Source: Lepidodermella squamata
Taxonomy: Eukaryota > Gastrotricha
NCBI GenBank assembly: GCA_047495785.1
Contig: JBLDXI010000031.1
Coordinates: 372,001 to 436,000 of the forward strand
Reading direction: 5' to 3'
Length of the DNA: 64,000 nucleotides
Shown here: piece after piece, positions 48,328-59,352 of the stretch
Layout of the letters: every line of letters begins with the position of its first letter
Position numbering within the stretch: position 1 is the stretch's first letter
Made by a program: the position numbers and the translations under genes
The notes under the pieces: generated by a model
What the model saw: the letters and a program-made list of their open reading frames with translations, nothing else
What the model was told of the DNA's origin: nothing
Databases searched by the model: none

Positions 48328-49733
48328 CTACTCCTCGGCCTGAAAGTTGATGAAAAGCTTGCAAGAATGGCCGTCAGCATTGATTGAAGATCGTTGATTG
48401 AAAGTTTTCGCAATAAATTCGTTAATAGCTAAACAAATAGCACGGCCTTTTTCGTTTGAATCGAACACCAACGTCAATTCAGCAGGGTTTTCTTTGATTT
48501 TCGCTCTGTCGATGACCGAATTTAGTTTCAGCTGATTCATAGCCTTTAAAACGTAGGTTTTCGCCTCGTCGATGGATAGTTCTTTCAAGACGAGGACATT
48601 TCGAGGTCTGGCGAAATTGTAGCTCTCGTAGAAGAGTTTGGCGGCTAGTTTGTTGTCGAAATCAGCGTATCGAGCATAGGCGAGGCCTAATGAGCCGTAT
48701 TTTGTCGCAAGGCCTCGCAATTTTCGCGCTTTTTCCAGTTGAAATTCTAAAAAAGAAGCGCATACAAATTTTTTCAAATTTTTAAGTGTTTGAAATTCTG
48801 GTTTTTTCGACCAAAATTGAAAGCTTAATAAAAAAAAACAAGCGATTATTTAAAAAGAAAATTAAAAATAACCTCAAATAACAAAATCAGGAAGAATTAG
48901 GATGCAGATTTAGCACCTGGGAGCGAGAAATTTCAGGATTTTTGCTGCTAAAAAATGTAGGAAAATTCAATAAAATGTCCTCGAACTATTCACCATTTTA
49001 TATAATAAAATTCGTATAAAAAGAGAGATTTTCTCGCTAAAAGAAAATTCTTTCAGAAATTCAGAAGTATTCTTGAAAAAGGTTGGCTATGCTGATGATA
49101 CCCCCACAATCCTCAATTTATACCCTCTAGTTCAGCTTTCAGAACTGGATTCTTCAGCTCTTCGGACTTTAACCTTGAAAAACGGACAATTTTTAGAATC
49201 AACCGGCAAAAGAAAAATGTTTCAATATTTTTGTCTAAAATTGGAGAATCGGATAACTAACTAAAATACGAAAATAAACTCGATTAAGGAAATCTATTAG
49301 GGAAAAGAAATTGCTAATCCTTACCTTGAAGCGGGTGCTTCGGAGTGTAGTCATGCGGATCGGCAGATATCTCCTCAATAACAGCAGACACAGGTTCTTC
49401 GTTTTTAGCCGGCCCTTCGACCTCCATTGCCTCGTCAATGCCCGGCCGGGTCAAATCCAGGCACGTGACACCCTGTTGCTGCTGCGCGGCCCAGTCGAAA
49501 GCTGGCGCGGCTTGTAAGGCAATAGCATTCTCGCTCTGGCTACTTTTAACCACCCTGCTGTGGTGATGGCCGCCGAAATTCAAGGCCGATGATTCAAGGC
49601 CTGTCATCAGTTGCTGCTGTTGCTTATAGGCCGAAGCCATATCGTCCGAAGTTGTCCGAGACGTGTTGTCTTTGCTGCTTATTTTCGATAATGGCATGCG
49701 GCCGGCGAGTCGCTTTTTGAAAAATCGCAACAT
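48328..49733 (-). CDS. Hypothetical protein, weak DUF1771/Smr-like C-terminus
   Basis: Two exons, 49733-49325 and 48746-48328, joined by a phase-1 intron of 578 bp, encode 275 aa. The N-terminal half is low complexity (QQQQ runs, HHHS, Ser-rich) and starts basic (MLRFFKKRLAGRMPL). The C-terminal half has two helices (EKARKLRGLATKYG, then NKLAAKLFYESYNFARPRN) resembling a DUF1771 helical pair. It continues with LSIDEAKTYVLKAMNQLKL and a beta-strand/helix alternation like a divergent Smr domain, but the typical DLHG and GxGxHS motifs are missing. If correct, it would be a relative of N4BP2-type RNA-binding proteins. The resemblance is weak; the splice model is supported by matching phases and good sites. 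Confidence 0.65.
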
Positions 49734-50113
49734 TGCTGGTATATTGTCGTCTCAGAAATCAACGATGCGGAAAATTGTTATTATTATTATCTCAGCAGGC
49801 GCCGCAAAGTCAATAATCGCGCGTCTTTGTAATAATATATTATTATGCTAAATTATACAATAATAAAATTTTCGCAAATAAAAATATTATTATTATCGCA
49901 ACAAAATCAAGTGCGAAAAATTTTCGCTTTTAATTATCAAAAGTTTTTCGATGAGAGCTGAAAGCTGACCAATTCTCTAGCGGATAAAATTTATCAAAAT
50001 TTTTGGTGGGTGAATGATAAAAAAATTAGCTCTTTTATTTGGCCGTGAAATGAAATCGATTTATTTTCTGTGTCTCAATGCCCACTCGACCTGCGAAAAC
50101 AAATACTAATTTT
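49734..50113. other. Spacer upstream of the hypothetical gene
   Basis: AT-rich with TTATTATTAT runs; probably holds the promoter of the minus-strand gene. No other feature. Confidence 0.4.
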
Positions 50114-50185
50114 GAGCGCGCGCGCGGCCTTAATTGCGCGCGTTTTTATATTATATAATATATTATATAGCGCGCGCGCGAGCGC
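50114..50185. repeat. Alternating GC/AT dinucleotide palindromic tract
   Basis: A (GC)n block, a GCGCGCG block, about 30 bp of only A and T (TATTATATAATATATTATATA), then another (GC)n block. The outer GC runs are inverse-complementary across the AT centre, so this could form a cruciform, and the GC runs favour Z-DNA. Confidence 0.7.
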
Positions 50186-51163
50186 AAAAACAACATCGTG
50201 TTGTTATCGCGCCTTTTAGAAAAATCGGCTGGCCATAAGGACAAGTTGAGTGTTATTAGGTTTTTATTTGCAGTTGTTCTTCAAGTCTGAGAGTCGAATT
50301 AATAGCTGGGAAAAAATTTATCGCACTACACGGCACGCAATTTTAATTGGTCTCAGACGTCCTTAAAGACCAAATTGCACTGAATTTTTTCCGCGCTCCC
50401 AGCTGTCCAATATTATGCATAAGCGGGCCAAGAAAAAATCCGGCAAAAAATCATATTTTTATGCAAATTTAAGGAGGCACGATTTCGACTGAGGGGTTTT
50501 GAATTCGAAATTATTCGATGCTAATAATTCAGCGTTTTATTATGAGGCTTATAATAAAATTTCGAGGATGAGTTGATGTCTTGTTGAGATTATCGAGGGT
50601 GAGACAATGGGGTCATTTAGCGCTATGATGGCGCTGAAACTGTTAACAATCGTAAAGTATGTGAGACGCTGATTTTCACGCGCAATTTCATGCGCGCGCG
50701 TGCGGCAATATGCGCATTATTAATAACGAGACACGCCCGATGCTTAATCCTCGTCGCATCCTCAACTGCGCGTCGCCGGTTTTATTATTGCTGCGTGAGG
50801 AACAATATAAGGCGGCGTTTTAAGGCGGACACATTGCTTATTAAGGCCGGCACGTTTTTGATATTCAGCCGAAGTGATTGCTCAAGAGATAAAATTATGA
50901 ATATTAGATATTTTAGGTTTTGATCCTGAAACATAGGCAAATGACTTTCGAATGTAAGACGGAATTTTTCATGATTTTTATCAAATTTTCGAAAAATCAT
51001 AAAAAAATAAATGAAATTCGAGGATTTTTTCCACGATTTTATGAATATTTCTACAAATTTTTTCGCTCTAAAATATAATATTTTCTCTGCAATATAATCA
51101 AAAATTACTGTTCAAGTTCCGAGTTTTTTATTGAAATTTCAATCTGGAATCAAAAGGAAAAAA
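50186..51163. other. Spacer, no gene seen
   Basis: No coding exon recognised. Another short GCGCGCG run lies at about 50693. Confidence 0.45.
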
Positions 51164-51925
51164 TTATTGCGTGTTAATTAACTCGCGACATTCCGGTGCG
51201 ATCCTGTGCGGCGTTCTCAAAAATGCCCACCAATCCAGGCCCAATTTCTCTCGGTAAATTTCGAACGATTTCTCAATTAAATCTTGCGACAAATCCGGCT
51301 GTCTCGCTAGTATCCAGGCGTACATGCAGCGATACAGTCCGAAAAGCAGGTTGACATCGCTGAAAACCAGCGAAATGGTGTCGTAATCAGTGTACAAAAC
51401 GCGATAATCGCCTGCTGGTAGAAATCGGAAAAATTTGTTCATCATCCGAGCTGGTTGTTTTTGATCCGGTGTTGTACCGCGGCCTACGATTTGATGCCAG
51501 CGATTTTTGCCGGGCAGCCATTCTTTGTTAAGGACTCGAAAACTGCCGCCATTGTCGTCATTCGGCGTGTAATTTGCTGTGATGTCGGTGCCAGATTCGA
51601 ATGGAATATTGCGAGTTCGGTAGATTTCGAACCAGACGCCGTAGTAGCGCGACAAATCAAAGTCTGCCTGCAACTGGATAGATTTCGCCTGGATGAACAA
51701 TTTTCGACTAAAAACATTCACTTCAAACAATTAAAGTTACTTCCTAACCTTTTTGTTCATTTGATTTCGAGGTGAATAAAAATGTTAGAATTGAAATTTT
51801 CCATTTCTAGAATGTGTATATCATAGCATTTCTTGCGTAACACAGGAAATTCTATAGACGCAGGACAAAAAAGTACCAAGAATGGAATTTTGTTCTAAAA
51901 GAAACAACAACAGCTGCTGGGCCAT
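51164..51925 (-). CDS. Secreted lipocalin (apolipoprotein D-like) 1
   Basis: Main exon from about 51720 down to 51164, with a proposed signal exon 51925-51877 (MAQQLLLFLLEQNS); both junctions are phase 1 and together give 202 codons. The mature part shows the lipocalin GxW-type start (DLSRYYGVWFEIYR), FESGTDITANY, the second motif YRVLYTDYDT and a third-motif region YAWILARQPDLS, close to ApoD/Blc lipocalins. Lipocalins bind small hydrophobic ligands in a beta-barrel. The first exon is less certain than in the three sister genes. Unlike its sisters it ends in a different tail (RIAPECRELINTQ). Confidence 0.8.
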
Positions 51926-52534
51926 TTTATCAGACCATCTTAGGAGGTTCTCGAGGTTCTCACTAAAAATGTTGATCCCACGCTTTTTTGAGGGAATCCT
52001 ATGCAACACCTTCGGAAGCTCCTTAGAAGTCGATTTCTCAGCATTTCAAACTCTTTATGTTTGGCATGTTTATTGAAAGAATTTTTTTGAAAAATGTCCC
52101 CACGTGTTATTTTGGACTGAAACTCCCGTTGTAACAGTTCACCTGAGCAGTCAACACTTGATTTGACCTAGTTTCAGACAAACCGATTTTAAGCGCACCT
52201 CGATCGGTTTCAACGAAATGGCAAATGGCCAACCTTAAGACCAATCTTTAAACTGAAAATTGCGGAATTTTATTGGCATTTTTCTTTTAATCGTAAAATT
52301 TTCGAAAATTCAGAAAACGCAGTTTTTGGGCCATTCAATAATTTTTCGAAGTTCGACAATTTTTATATTGTAAGATCCGAAGGTCGAATTAATTGCGAGA
52401 AAAATATCAAGAACCGATATCAGCATTAATAAAATATTAGAATTATTTTATTAAAATACCAATTATTCAAATAAATCTGAACATTTTCAGGGTTCATAAT
52501 CTTACAAAATTTCCATCGTGAATTTGCGGGCTTA

Positions 52535-53403
52535 TCAATTCGTTGGAGCCTGGCCGTGAGGAGTTCGCAAAAACTGCTCGCGTTTCAAGCCGAGTTTCTC
52601 TTCAATCAACGCAAATGCCAAGTCAACAACACTCCCAGGCACATTCGGGGTTCGGGCTGATATCCACGCATACCTAGCCTTATAAATGCCGAAAAAATAC
52701 GAAACATCGCTGTAAGCAATCGAAATTGTGTTATAATCTGTGTATAAAATCCGGTGATCATCGCCAGGCAGCCATTCCCAAAATTTAATGGACAACAAGG
52801 CTGGGTCTGATGCATCAGGCTGGGTTGCTGTCATTTTAACTTGGATCCATCGCTTTTCCCTTGGCAGCCATTCAATGTTTAGAATTTCGATTGTTTTACT
52901 GTCGTCATTTAGCGAGTAGATTGACGATATGTCGGTGCCGCCTTTTTCGAATGGCATGTTTTCCGTGCGGTAAATTTCGAACCATTGACCGAGATAGCGC
53001 GACTTGTCGAAATTAGCTTGATGATTCACTTCAGAAACCTGCAATCGTAGGAAAATCCTTGTTATGAATTTTGAATTTGTTAATATTACAAACCTTTGAA
53101 AATCCAATTTCACAAAGAATTATAAAACTAGCGAATTTTTTCGGAAAAATAAAGTTAAATTAAAATCAAAGTTTTTGAGAATTTTTTGAAAAATTTGAAA
53201 TTTGGCCTTGTTGTGATCTTTAAAATGGCACTATTTACGACATCTCAAATCCGAATTCTGTTACCTGTTCATTTTTGACGATAGTTGAACCTGAAATTAA
53301 AAGTTTCGGCCATGAAATTGTAAGAATTGTCAGGAAAAATTTACGAACCGTGGCAAAATTGCAGTAATACCGCAAAAGAAACGAGTAATTTCACGTGAAA
53401 CAT
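52535..53403 (-). CDS. Secreted lipocalin (apolipoprotein D-like) 2
   Basis: Three exons, 53403-53349, 53290-53265 and 53038-52535, phases 1 and 0, 194 aa. Signal peptide MFHVKLLVSFAVLLQFCHG, short linker exon, then NFDKSRYLGQWFEIYR (GxW motif), GTDISSIYSL, HRILYTDYNTISIAYSD, YAWISARTPNV and the shared tail FLRTPHGQAPTN. Probably an extracellular carrier of a small lipophilic ligand. Confidence 0.9.
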
Positions 53404-54413
53404 GTTTTCAGCCGACTTGTATGAAAAAAAGTTGAGCCAAGGAGAATGATAAAAACCTTCTACCTGTATTAGTTATAGCAGGCTCACCTTTTCGTTACTT
53501 CAACGTTTAAGCTGCAACATCTGACCTGGTTTGAAAAGACATGGAAAAGATTAAAATGATAATTCTCGAATTTCGTGAGCTGATCTCCACAGAATACTAT
53601 ATAGGTTGAGCTGTGAACGAAACTACCTTTACGAAATATTTTAGATAGTAATGAAGAAAATCGAAAATTATTCACTTAGCCCATAGGAATTGGAGTATTT
53701 TAAGCCGAAATCAATGCCGTATAGAATCCAGAACTTTTAAAAGAACTATGTAATGAGTTGAGTCTTTTTGAAGGAAGGTCTTTTTGAATAAGTGTTTCAA
53801 ATGAAATTTATGTGAAAGTTTGACTTCATGTAATTAGAATTTTTCTTTTCATCGAGCGTCAAAAATTGAACGTCCCACCATCTATCGCGAGACATCCTAA
53901 ACAACTTCAGGGACGTAATCAACAAAATTCCCGAATATTCGTGATTTCGCCCTTCACTTTTCTTGATCGATTTTTTTAATACCTTGGGATTTACGACTTT
54001 AATAACCTGATACCGCCAACTGGCTGGAAAATTCCCAAGTTAGCTCCCAATACTTCTGATATATCAGAAAAATCCCTGATTTGTAAAATCGATACTTGAA
54101 ATCGATTTGTAGCAGAAGTTTAGCTCGAAAACCAATCATGGCTGGAAAAAAATGAATGTTGAAACTCGAAAAAAAAACTATTTTAGGAGAAAATTGTGTT
54201 GGAACTCCGAAATTCAGCTTGCCTGCTGGGCGAACTAATAAATTCAAGAAAATTCGCATCCTCCCGAAAATCATAAAAATAATAAAAAATGATTCGAAAA
54301 AGACTCAAATGCCTTTGCAATTTTTTATTTGGCTTTTTTACCTAATATCTTCACGGAAGTTAATTTTTTCAGTACTTTGTATGCATTTAAGGCAAGTTCT
54401 TAAGTTGATTTGC
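53404..54413. other. Spacer between lipocalins 2 and 3
   Basis: AT-rich, likely the promoter of lipocalin 2 and 3' region of lipocalin 3. Nothing else seen. Confidence 0.45.
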
Positions 54414-55753
54414 TTAGGCACTAGGAGCATTGGCACGAGAGCGGCTGCCAGTCGGCGGAGCTTGGCCCTGGGGCGTCTTAACAAACTGGTTGCGGTCGAT
54501 GCCAACCTTGTCCTTGAGCAGCTTGAACGCCATTTCGAGGCTCTCCTGTGGCAATTCCGGCTGACGGCTCGAGATCCAGCCGTACTTGGTCTTGAAAAGG
54601 CCGAAAAACCACGACATCTCGCTGTAAGCAACAGCGACCTGGTTGTAATCGGTGTACAGGACGCGGTACTCACCGCCGGGGATGATTTCCCAGAACTTGA
54701 GCAACAACCGGGCCGGCTGGTCCGGGTAAGGCTGTTCGGCCTTCATCGTAGCCTGGCGCCACTTGTTCTGCTGCCACGCTTTGCTTTGAATTTCGATGCT
54801 GCCGTCGTCTTTTTGCGAGAAGGTTGTTGAGATGTCGCTGCCCGATTCGAATGGGATGCTCTTTGTACGATAGATTTCGTACCATTCGCCTGCGTATTGC
54901 GAGATGTCGAAATTCTCTTGAATCGGGACTTTGTTATCCTAATGAGCGCAAAAGTAAAACAAAATTTAAGAAAATATCCCTAAAATCGATCGAATTCAAA
55001 TCCGATACAGGGTGGCCAAAAAATTCCGCAGAGCGGGAATTCGCTGCGCATCAATTTAATGAGGGGTTTTAAGAAGTTGAAGAACTTCCAGCATTCTTTT
55101 GCCAATGGAACTCCTTAATTTCTTGAAGCTCCTCATCAAAATGATGACCAGCGAATTCCCGCTCTGCGGAATTATTTGGCCATCCTGTAGAATTGAGAAG
55201 AAAAAGTTGAGAATGTCTAAATTCTCACAAATAATGAAATTTTCGAGGCGTGTAAGGTAATAATTCTCGAGGTCTGGCAAAATCATGGAAAATTAACAAA
55301 ATCAATAAAAATGAAAAAAATGAAAATTTAATGATATTTTTGTATGTCGACAAAATCTCGAATTAAAAATGGCCATTTAATCAGAAAACAAAGATTTTTC
55401 ATTGCTTTTTGATTAATAAGAAATTCGGAAAATTCCAGAAATTTTTTGAAAGGTCTAAAAATATTCGAAAAATGATAAGAATTAGAATTCATGATTTTAA
55501 AAAATCCAAATAAAATTCGACAATTTTTTAATATATTTCTAATAAACTCAAACTGAAATGTTTCTCTGGTTATTTAGTATTTAGTCGGTGAGATTGGAAA
55601 TTAAAATAAAACCAACATCTTGGCTCGGTCTCGGAGTTGTGGCACCTGCAGAAAAATAATTAGTTCAATTTTATTATTTCGGCTTTATTATAATTACGGA
55701 AGCATACCGAAAGCCAGCGGCAAAATGGTGACAAGTGTTAACAGCTTCAGCAT
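54414..55753 (-). CDS. Secreted lipocalin (apolipoprotein D-like) 3
   Basis: Three exons, 55753-55708, 55645-55617 and 54938-54414, phases 1 and 0, 199 aa. Signal peptide MLKLLTLVTILPLAFG, linker ATTPRPSQD, then NFDISQYAGEWYEIYR, FESGSDISTTF, YRVLYTDYNQVAVAYSE, YGWISSRQPELPQ and FVKTPQGQAPP followed by a basic tail. The exon is more GC-rich than its neighbours. Its 678-bp second intron carries a mariner-type MITE (55008-55187). A TATAAAAA on the minus strand lies at 55833-55840. Confidence 0.92.
55008..55187. mobile_element. Mariner-type MITE in lipocalin 3 intron
   Basis: 180 bp with inverted ends CAGGGTGGCCAAAAAATTCC and its inverse (one or two mismatches over about 38 bp), flanked by TA duplications at 55006-55007 and 55188-55189. 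It has the same CAGGGTG start as the element at 47444 but a different interior. Confidence 0.88.
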
Positions 55754-56998
55754 TTTGTTGTTGTGAATAATTTCGGCTAATATGTGAACTAAGAAAACCA
55801 GAAACTGTCCAACTTTGTCGAGGTGTTTTCACTTTTTATACCCTATTTTTTCTCCGGCCGCGCACGTTTTTTGCAGCTGACTATGCCATGTAACGCCTGT
55901 GATTTATGCTAATGCGTGTGTGTACACGTGTATTAACAGTGAACCAATGGCCCCGATGAGGACGACAGTGTCACAGGGTAACGAGTTCAAAGGTTCAAAC
56001 AGTTCAAACATCGCACAAATTCTAAACGGAAGCTGTGGCCTAAATCGAGGTTTGTGATGTTATCATTGATGAATACGATGGATAGCTAAATCAGAAAAAG
56101 AGAAATCAGTCATTTGCTGGAAAATATATTTTACTATCTTTATTTCGAAAAATATACTATCGTATATAAATTTGGGGTTTCAAAAGGGCACGCAGACCGC
56201 TAACTTGAACCAATATAATTAAAGTTCAATTTGTGGTGAGTTCAATCGAGCCTCTCACAAATACCGGAGCCTATGATTGCCAATAAGAATTTATTAGCAA
56301 AATTAGAAGTTCAGTGATTACACTTAAAAATCATCGGATCATTTATCGAAATTTCGAACCTGATTGGAGCTTTGATGTAATATAGAACCCTGGACACTTC
56401 AATCCATAGAGAACGGCTCATAGAAATCACTCCATTCTCTATGCTTCAATCTTAGCTTTTCCTCTGCTTTCCAGGGATGAATTTCAAAAATAGGATTATT
56501 TTCATACATATTTCTCCCTCTCATTATATTTTAATTGACTCAAATTCAAAGTGATTTTAGAAATTCGAAAAAATCTTTTTTCAATTAATAATTTCACATG
56601 CAGTGCGCCCCTCTAATCTAATCAATGAAGCTAATCTGTTCAACATTTTCGAATAATGTTGAGGGTGAATCGCGAATGAACTGTAAACATTATGCAAATG
56701 AGCGTCCGAACTTGCCCGGTAATTTTGTCCAAATTGAGGTAACCAATTTCAAATGCCAAAAATCAGGAAAAAAACCAGAAAAATGGTGGTCGAAATTTGC
56801 TGGATGCTATTGTTGGAAATTTCAAAGTTTCAAAGTTTTGAGCATATTATTTTATCCCAAATTATGATAACGCCTCATTTTTCTCTCGATTTTGTTATTC
56901 ATTTTTATTTTCAATTTGAAAGCTCTCAAAAAACAATGATAGTATCTACAACAACCGGTTTCGCCTTTTAAGCTTGAAAGTCTTGAAAATGAAATTGT
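55754..56998. other. Promoter region of lipocalin 3 and spacer
   Basis: Contains a minus-strand TATA box (TATAAAAA, 55833-55840) about 80 bp before the lipocalin 3 ATG. The remainder is AT-rich without genes. Confidence 0.5.
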
Positions 56999-57636
56999 TC
57001 AGTTTTGAGGCGCCTGGCCATGCGGCGTTTTCAAAAACTCGCTGCGATCCAAGCCAACTTTATCCTTGAACAGCTCAAACGCCATATCAATCGTCGCCTC
57101 AGGCACATCAGGCTGCCTCGCCAGAATCCAAGCATACTTGGTCTTGTACAGGCCGAAAAAGAACGAAACATCACTGTAGACCACCGAAATTGTGTCGTAG
57201 TCCGTGTATAGGACACGGTAGTCGCCACCGGGCAGGAATCGCCAAAATTTAACCGACAGACGAGCTGGCTCCTTCGGGTCAGGCTGCGTCGCCTTGCCAT
57301 TCGCTTGGTTCCAGCGGTTTTTATTCGGCAGCCATTCCTTATTGAGAACACCAACGCTTCCATCTTCGTTAGCAGTGTAAGTCGCTGTGATGTCGGTTCC
57401 AGATTCGAACGGGATGTTCGATGTTCGATACACCTCGTACCACTGGCCTATGTATTTGGATTTGTCGAAGTTCGGCTGCAGGGCAACTCGGCCTGGCTTA
57501 GATCCCATCGAGCTAGGCGTTGTTGTTGCTAGAACAAAGATTTTAAGGTAAGATTTCGAATAAGCCAACATTTTTGTAACTACAACTCACCATGGATAAC
57601 AGGCAACAGGGCAAGAAAAGTCAATAAGGTGCGCAT
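56999..57636 (-). CDS. Secreted lipocalin (apolipoprotein D-like) 4
   Basis: Two exons, 57636-57591 and 57528-56999, phase-1 junction, 191 aa. Signal peptide MRTLLTFLALLPVIHG, then ATTTPSS linker, NFDKSKYIGQWYEVYR, FESGTDITATY, YRVLYTDYDTISVVYSD, YAWILARQPDVP and tail FLKTPHGQAPQN. Closest in sequence to lipocalin 1 in the barrel and to 2 and 3 in the tail. It has lost the small linker exon found in 2 and 3, which is fused to the main exon. A TATA box lies about 40 bp upstream of the ATG. Confidence 0.93.
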
Positions 57637-57675
57637 TTTCAATGTTTGAACAAAATGGTGAGGGGAATGGTTGGG

Positions 57676-57682
57676 TTTTATA
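57676..57682 (-). promoter_or_regulatory. TATA box of lipocalin 4
   Basis: TATAAAA on the minus strand, 40 bp before the start codon at 57636, implying a very short 5' leader. Confidence 0.6.
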
Positions 57683-58535
57683 GGCTTAGAATGGCTGGCG
57701 ATGTGGATCAAACAAACAGTTGTCGGGTACAGAACTTGTGTGCATGGAATAACAATGAGTATGTGTTAGTTTTTTTTGTTTTGTTAGCTTATTTACGGGT
57801 GTAACGCGGAACGCATGAGTGGGCTGCGCTTTCATGACCTCGTTTAGGATGACAAGCGGCAGGTAAACGTAGGTAAACTGGAAATTATTCCCTGACAAGC
57901 GTAACTAAAAACTAACCTGGTTGGAAATCGAAACTTGAAATTTGGAAGACAGAAGGCTTTTAGTCGAAATTGCAGAGTTTTTCGGATTAAGATGGATTTT
58001 TCAAAAAAATGTGCATGGCATATGTTGCTCACTTGAAGTAAGGACTGAAAGACTCAAAGATCCTTTTCATGCAAGTTTTTTTTCACGCTCATTCAGTCCC
58101 TGTTGAGTAGCATAGTTACTTCGCTTTTCAGCCCATGCACAATCGCTTTCTTTTGCGATAATTCTGAAATGAGTCATTTGAATAGTCGATAATTGATCTT
58201 GAGCTCATTCTCGACATGTCGATTGCCTGTTTGATTTTATCGCCGGTGTCACAAAAATATGAACAACATGCCCATGTTCAAAGCCGCCATCTGACACTTG
58301 TCGGCAGCAGCGCAATTATAATGGACGTTTAAGGACGTGGAAGTTTGTCTGTCCTTCGGACCTCAATATTTTAAAAGCGCTCTTTGCATCATCCGAAATA
58401 TGTTTCGCTCATGGCAAAAAGGCAAAGCTATTTATTGATTCATATTTTACTCGTTATTCATTCAGAAATTCCAGGTTAAACACCAATACAGAGTAAAATG
58501 TAAACGCATTGTATAATGTATAATGGACCAAATCA
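57683..58535. other. Spacer, no gene seen
   Basis: No supported coding region or RNA. The next spacer, 58726-59352, is likewise without genes apart from the presumed promoter of receptor gene B. Confidence 0.4.
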
Positions 58536-58725
58536 GGGGGAGCACGTGGCTTAGTGGTTAAGCGTCCGTTGTGCTTTCTCTGAGGGTCAGTGGTTCGCCT
58601 CCAAGTCACGGCGCGGGTGTAACTGAGCAGAGCACTTTACTCCCACTGCTCCGGCTGAGTGGCAGCAATACCTTCGGTCGCTATGATAATTGCCCGCCAA
58701 TAATGTGTTTTTTTTAATTTCCATC
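58536..58725 (+). repeat. Possible tRNA-derived SINE
   Basis: TGGCTTAGTGGTTAAGCG fits a tRNA A box (TRGCNNAGYNGG), and GGTTCGCCTCC about 30 bp later is a near-match to the B box (GGTTCGANTCC). No proper cloverleaf acceptor stem is seen, and a T-rich end follows at about 58708. A SINE head or decayed tRNA gene is the likeliest reading. Confidence 0.4.
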
Positions 58726-59352
58726 CACGGCTTTTAAAGACCCAGTTGTTCTGGCAGTGATTTGCAGCGTTTTCAGCTGATTGTAGTACTCTAGCAAAAA
58801 TTAATCTGACGTTAAAAAGCGGATATTGATCAGAAGCACAATCACCGTTCAGTTTTCAGTTACTGCAACATTAGCTTTTAGGAAACGAAGACATGACAAA
58901 TAAACATGTATTCCACGTTGTCATCCTTCAAACAGATCCTTGCTTTCTGTCATTTTCTGGGTCTGTACCTGGGATAGTAATCGAACAACTGGGGCAGATA
59001 TCAGCGTGTCATGTTATGTCTAAACGTTAAATGACCTGGGGCTATATGCAAGGCTCACCACCGTCTGGGATGACCGTACACTCCGACATTTCTAAAAGCC
59101 CTAACAATAGCTTGAGCGAAATGAGGAAGCTCATGTCGGTGAGAAAGCTCATGATTCTATTGCTGAAATCGGAGACTCAAGGCTGACATCTCCCTCGATT
59201 ATCAGTTGATGCCTGTGCGTTGATTCACAGTTGTGCTTGAAACAGCGGAAGAGGCGGAAATGGACGGAGCCAGGTCGAATATGCATAAAAAGCTTGCAAA
59301 AACCAGGAAAAAACGAACAGTTAGAGCAGTTTAAAAAATTAGAATTCGCGAC

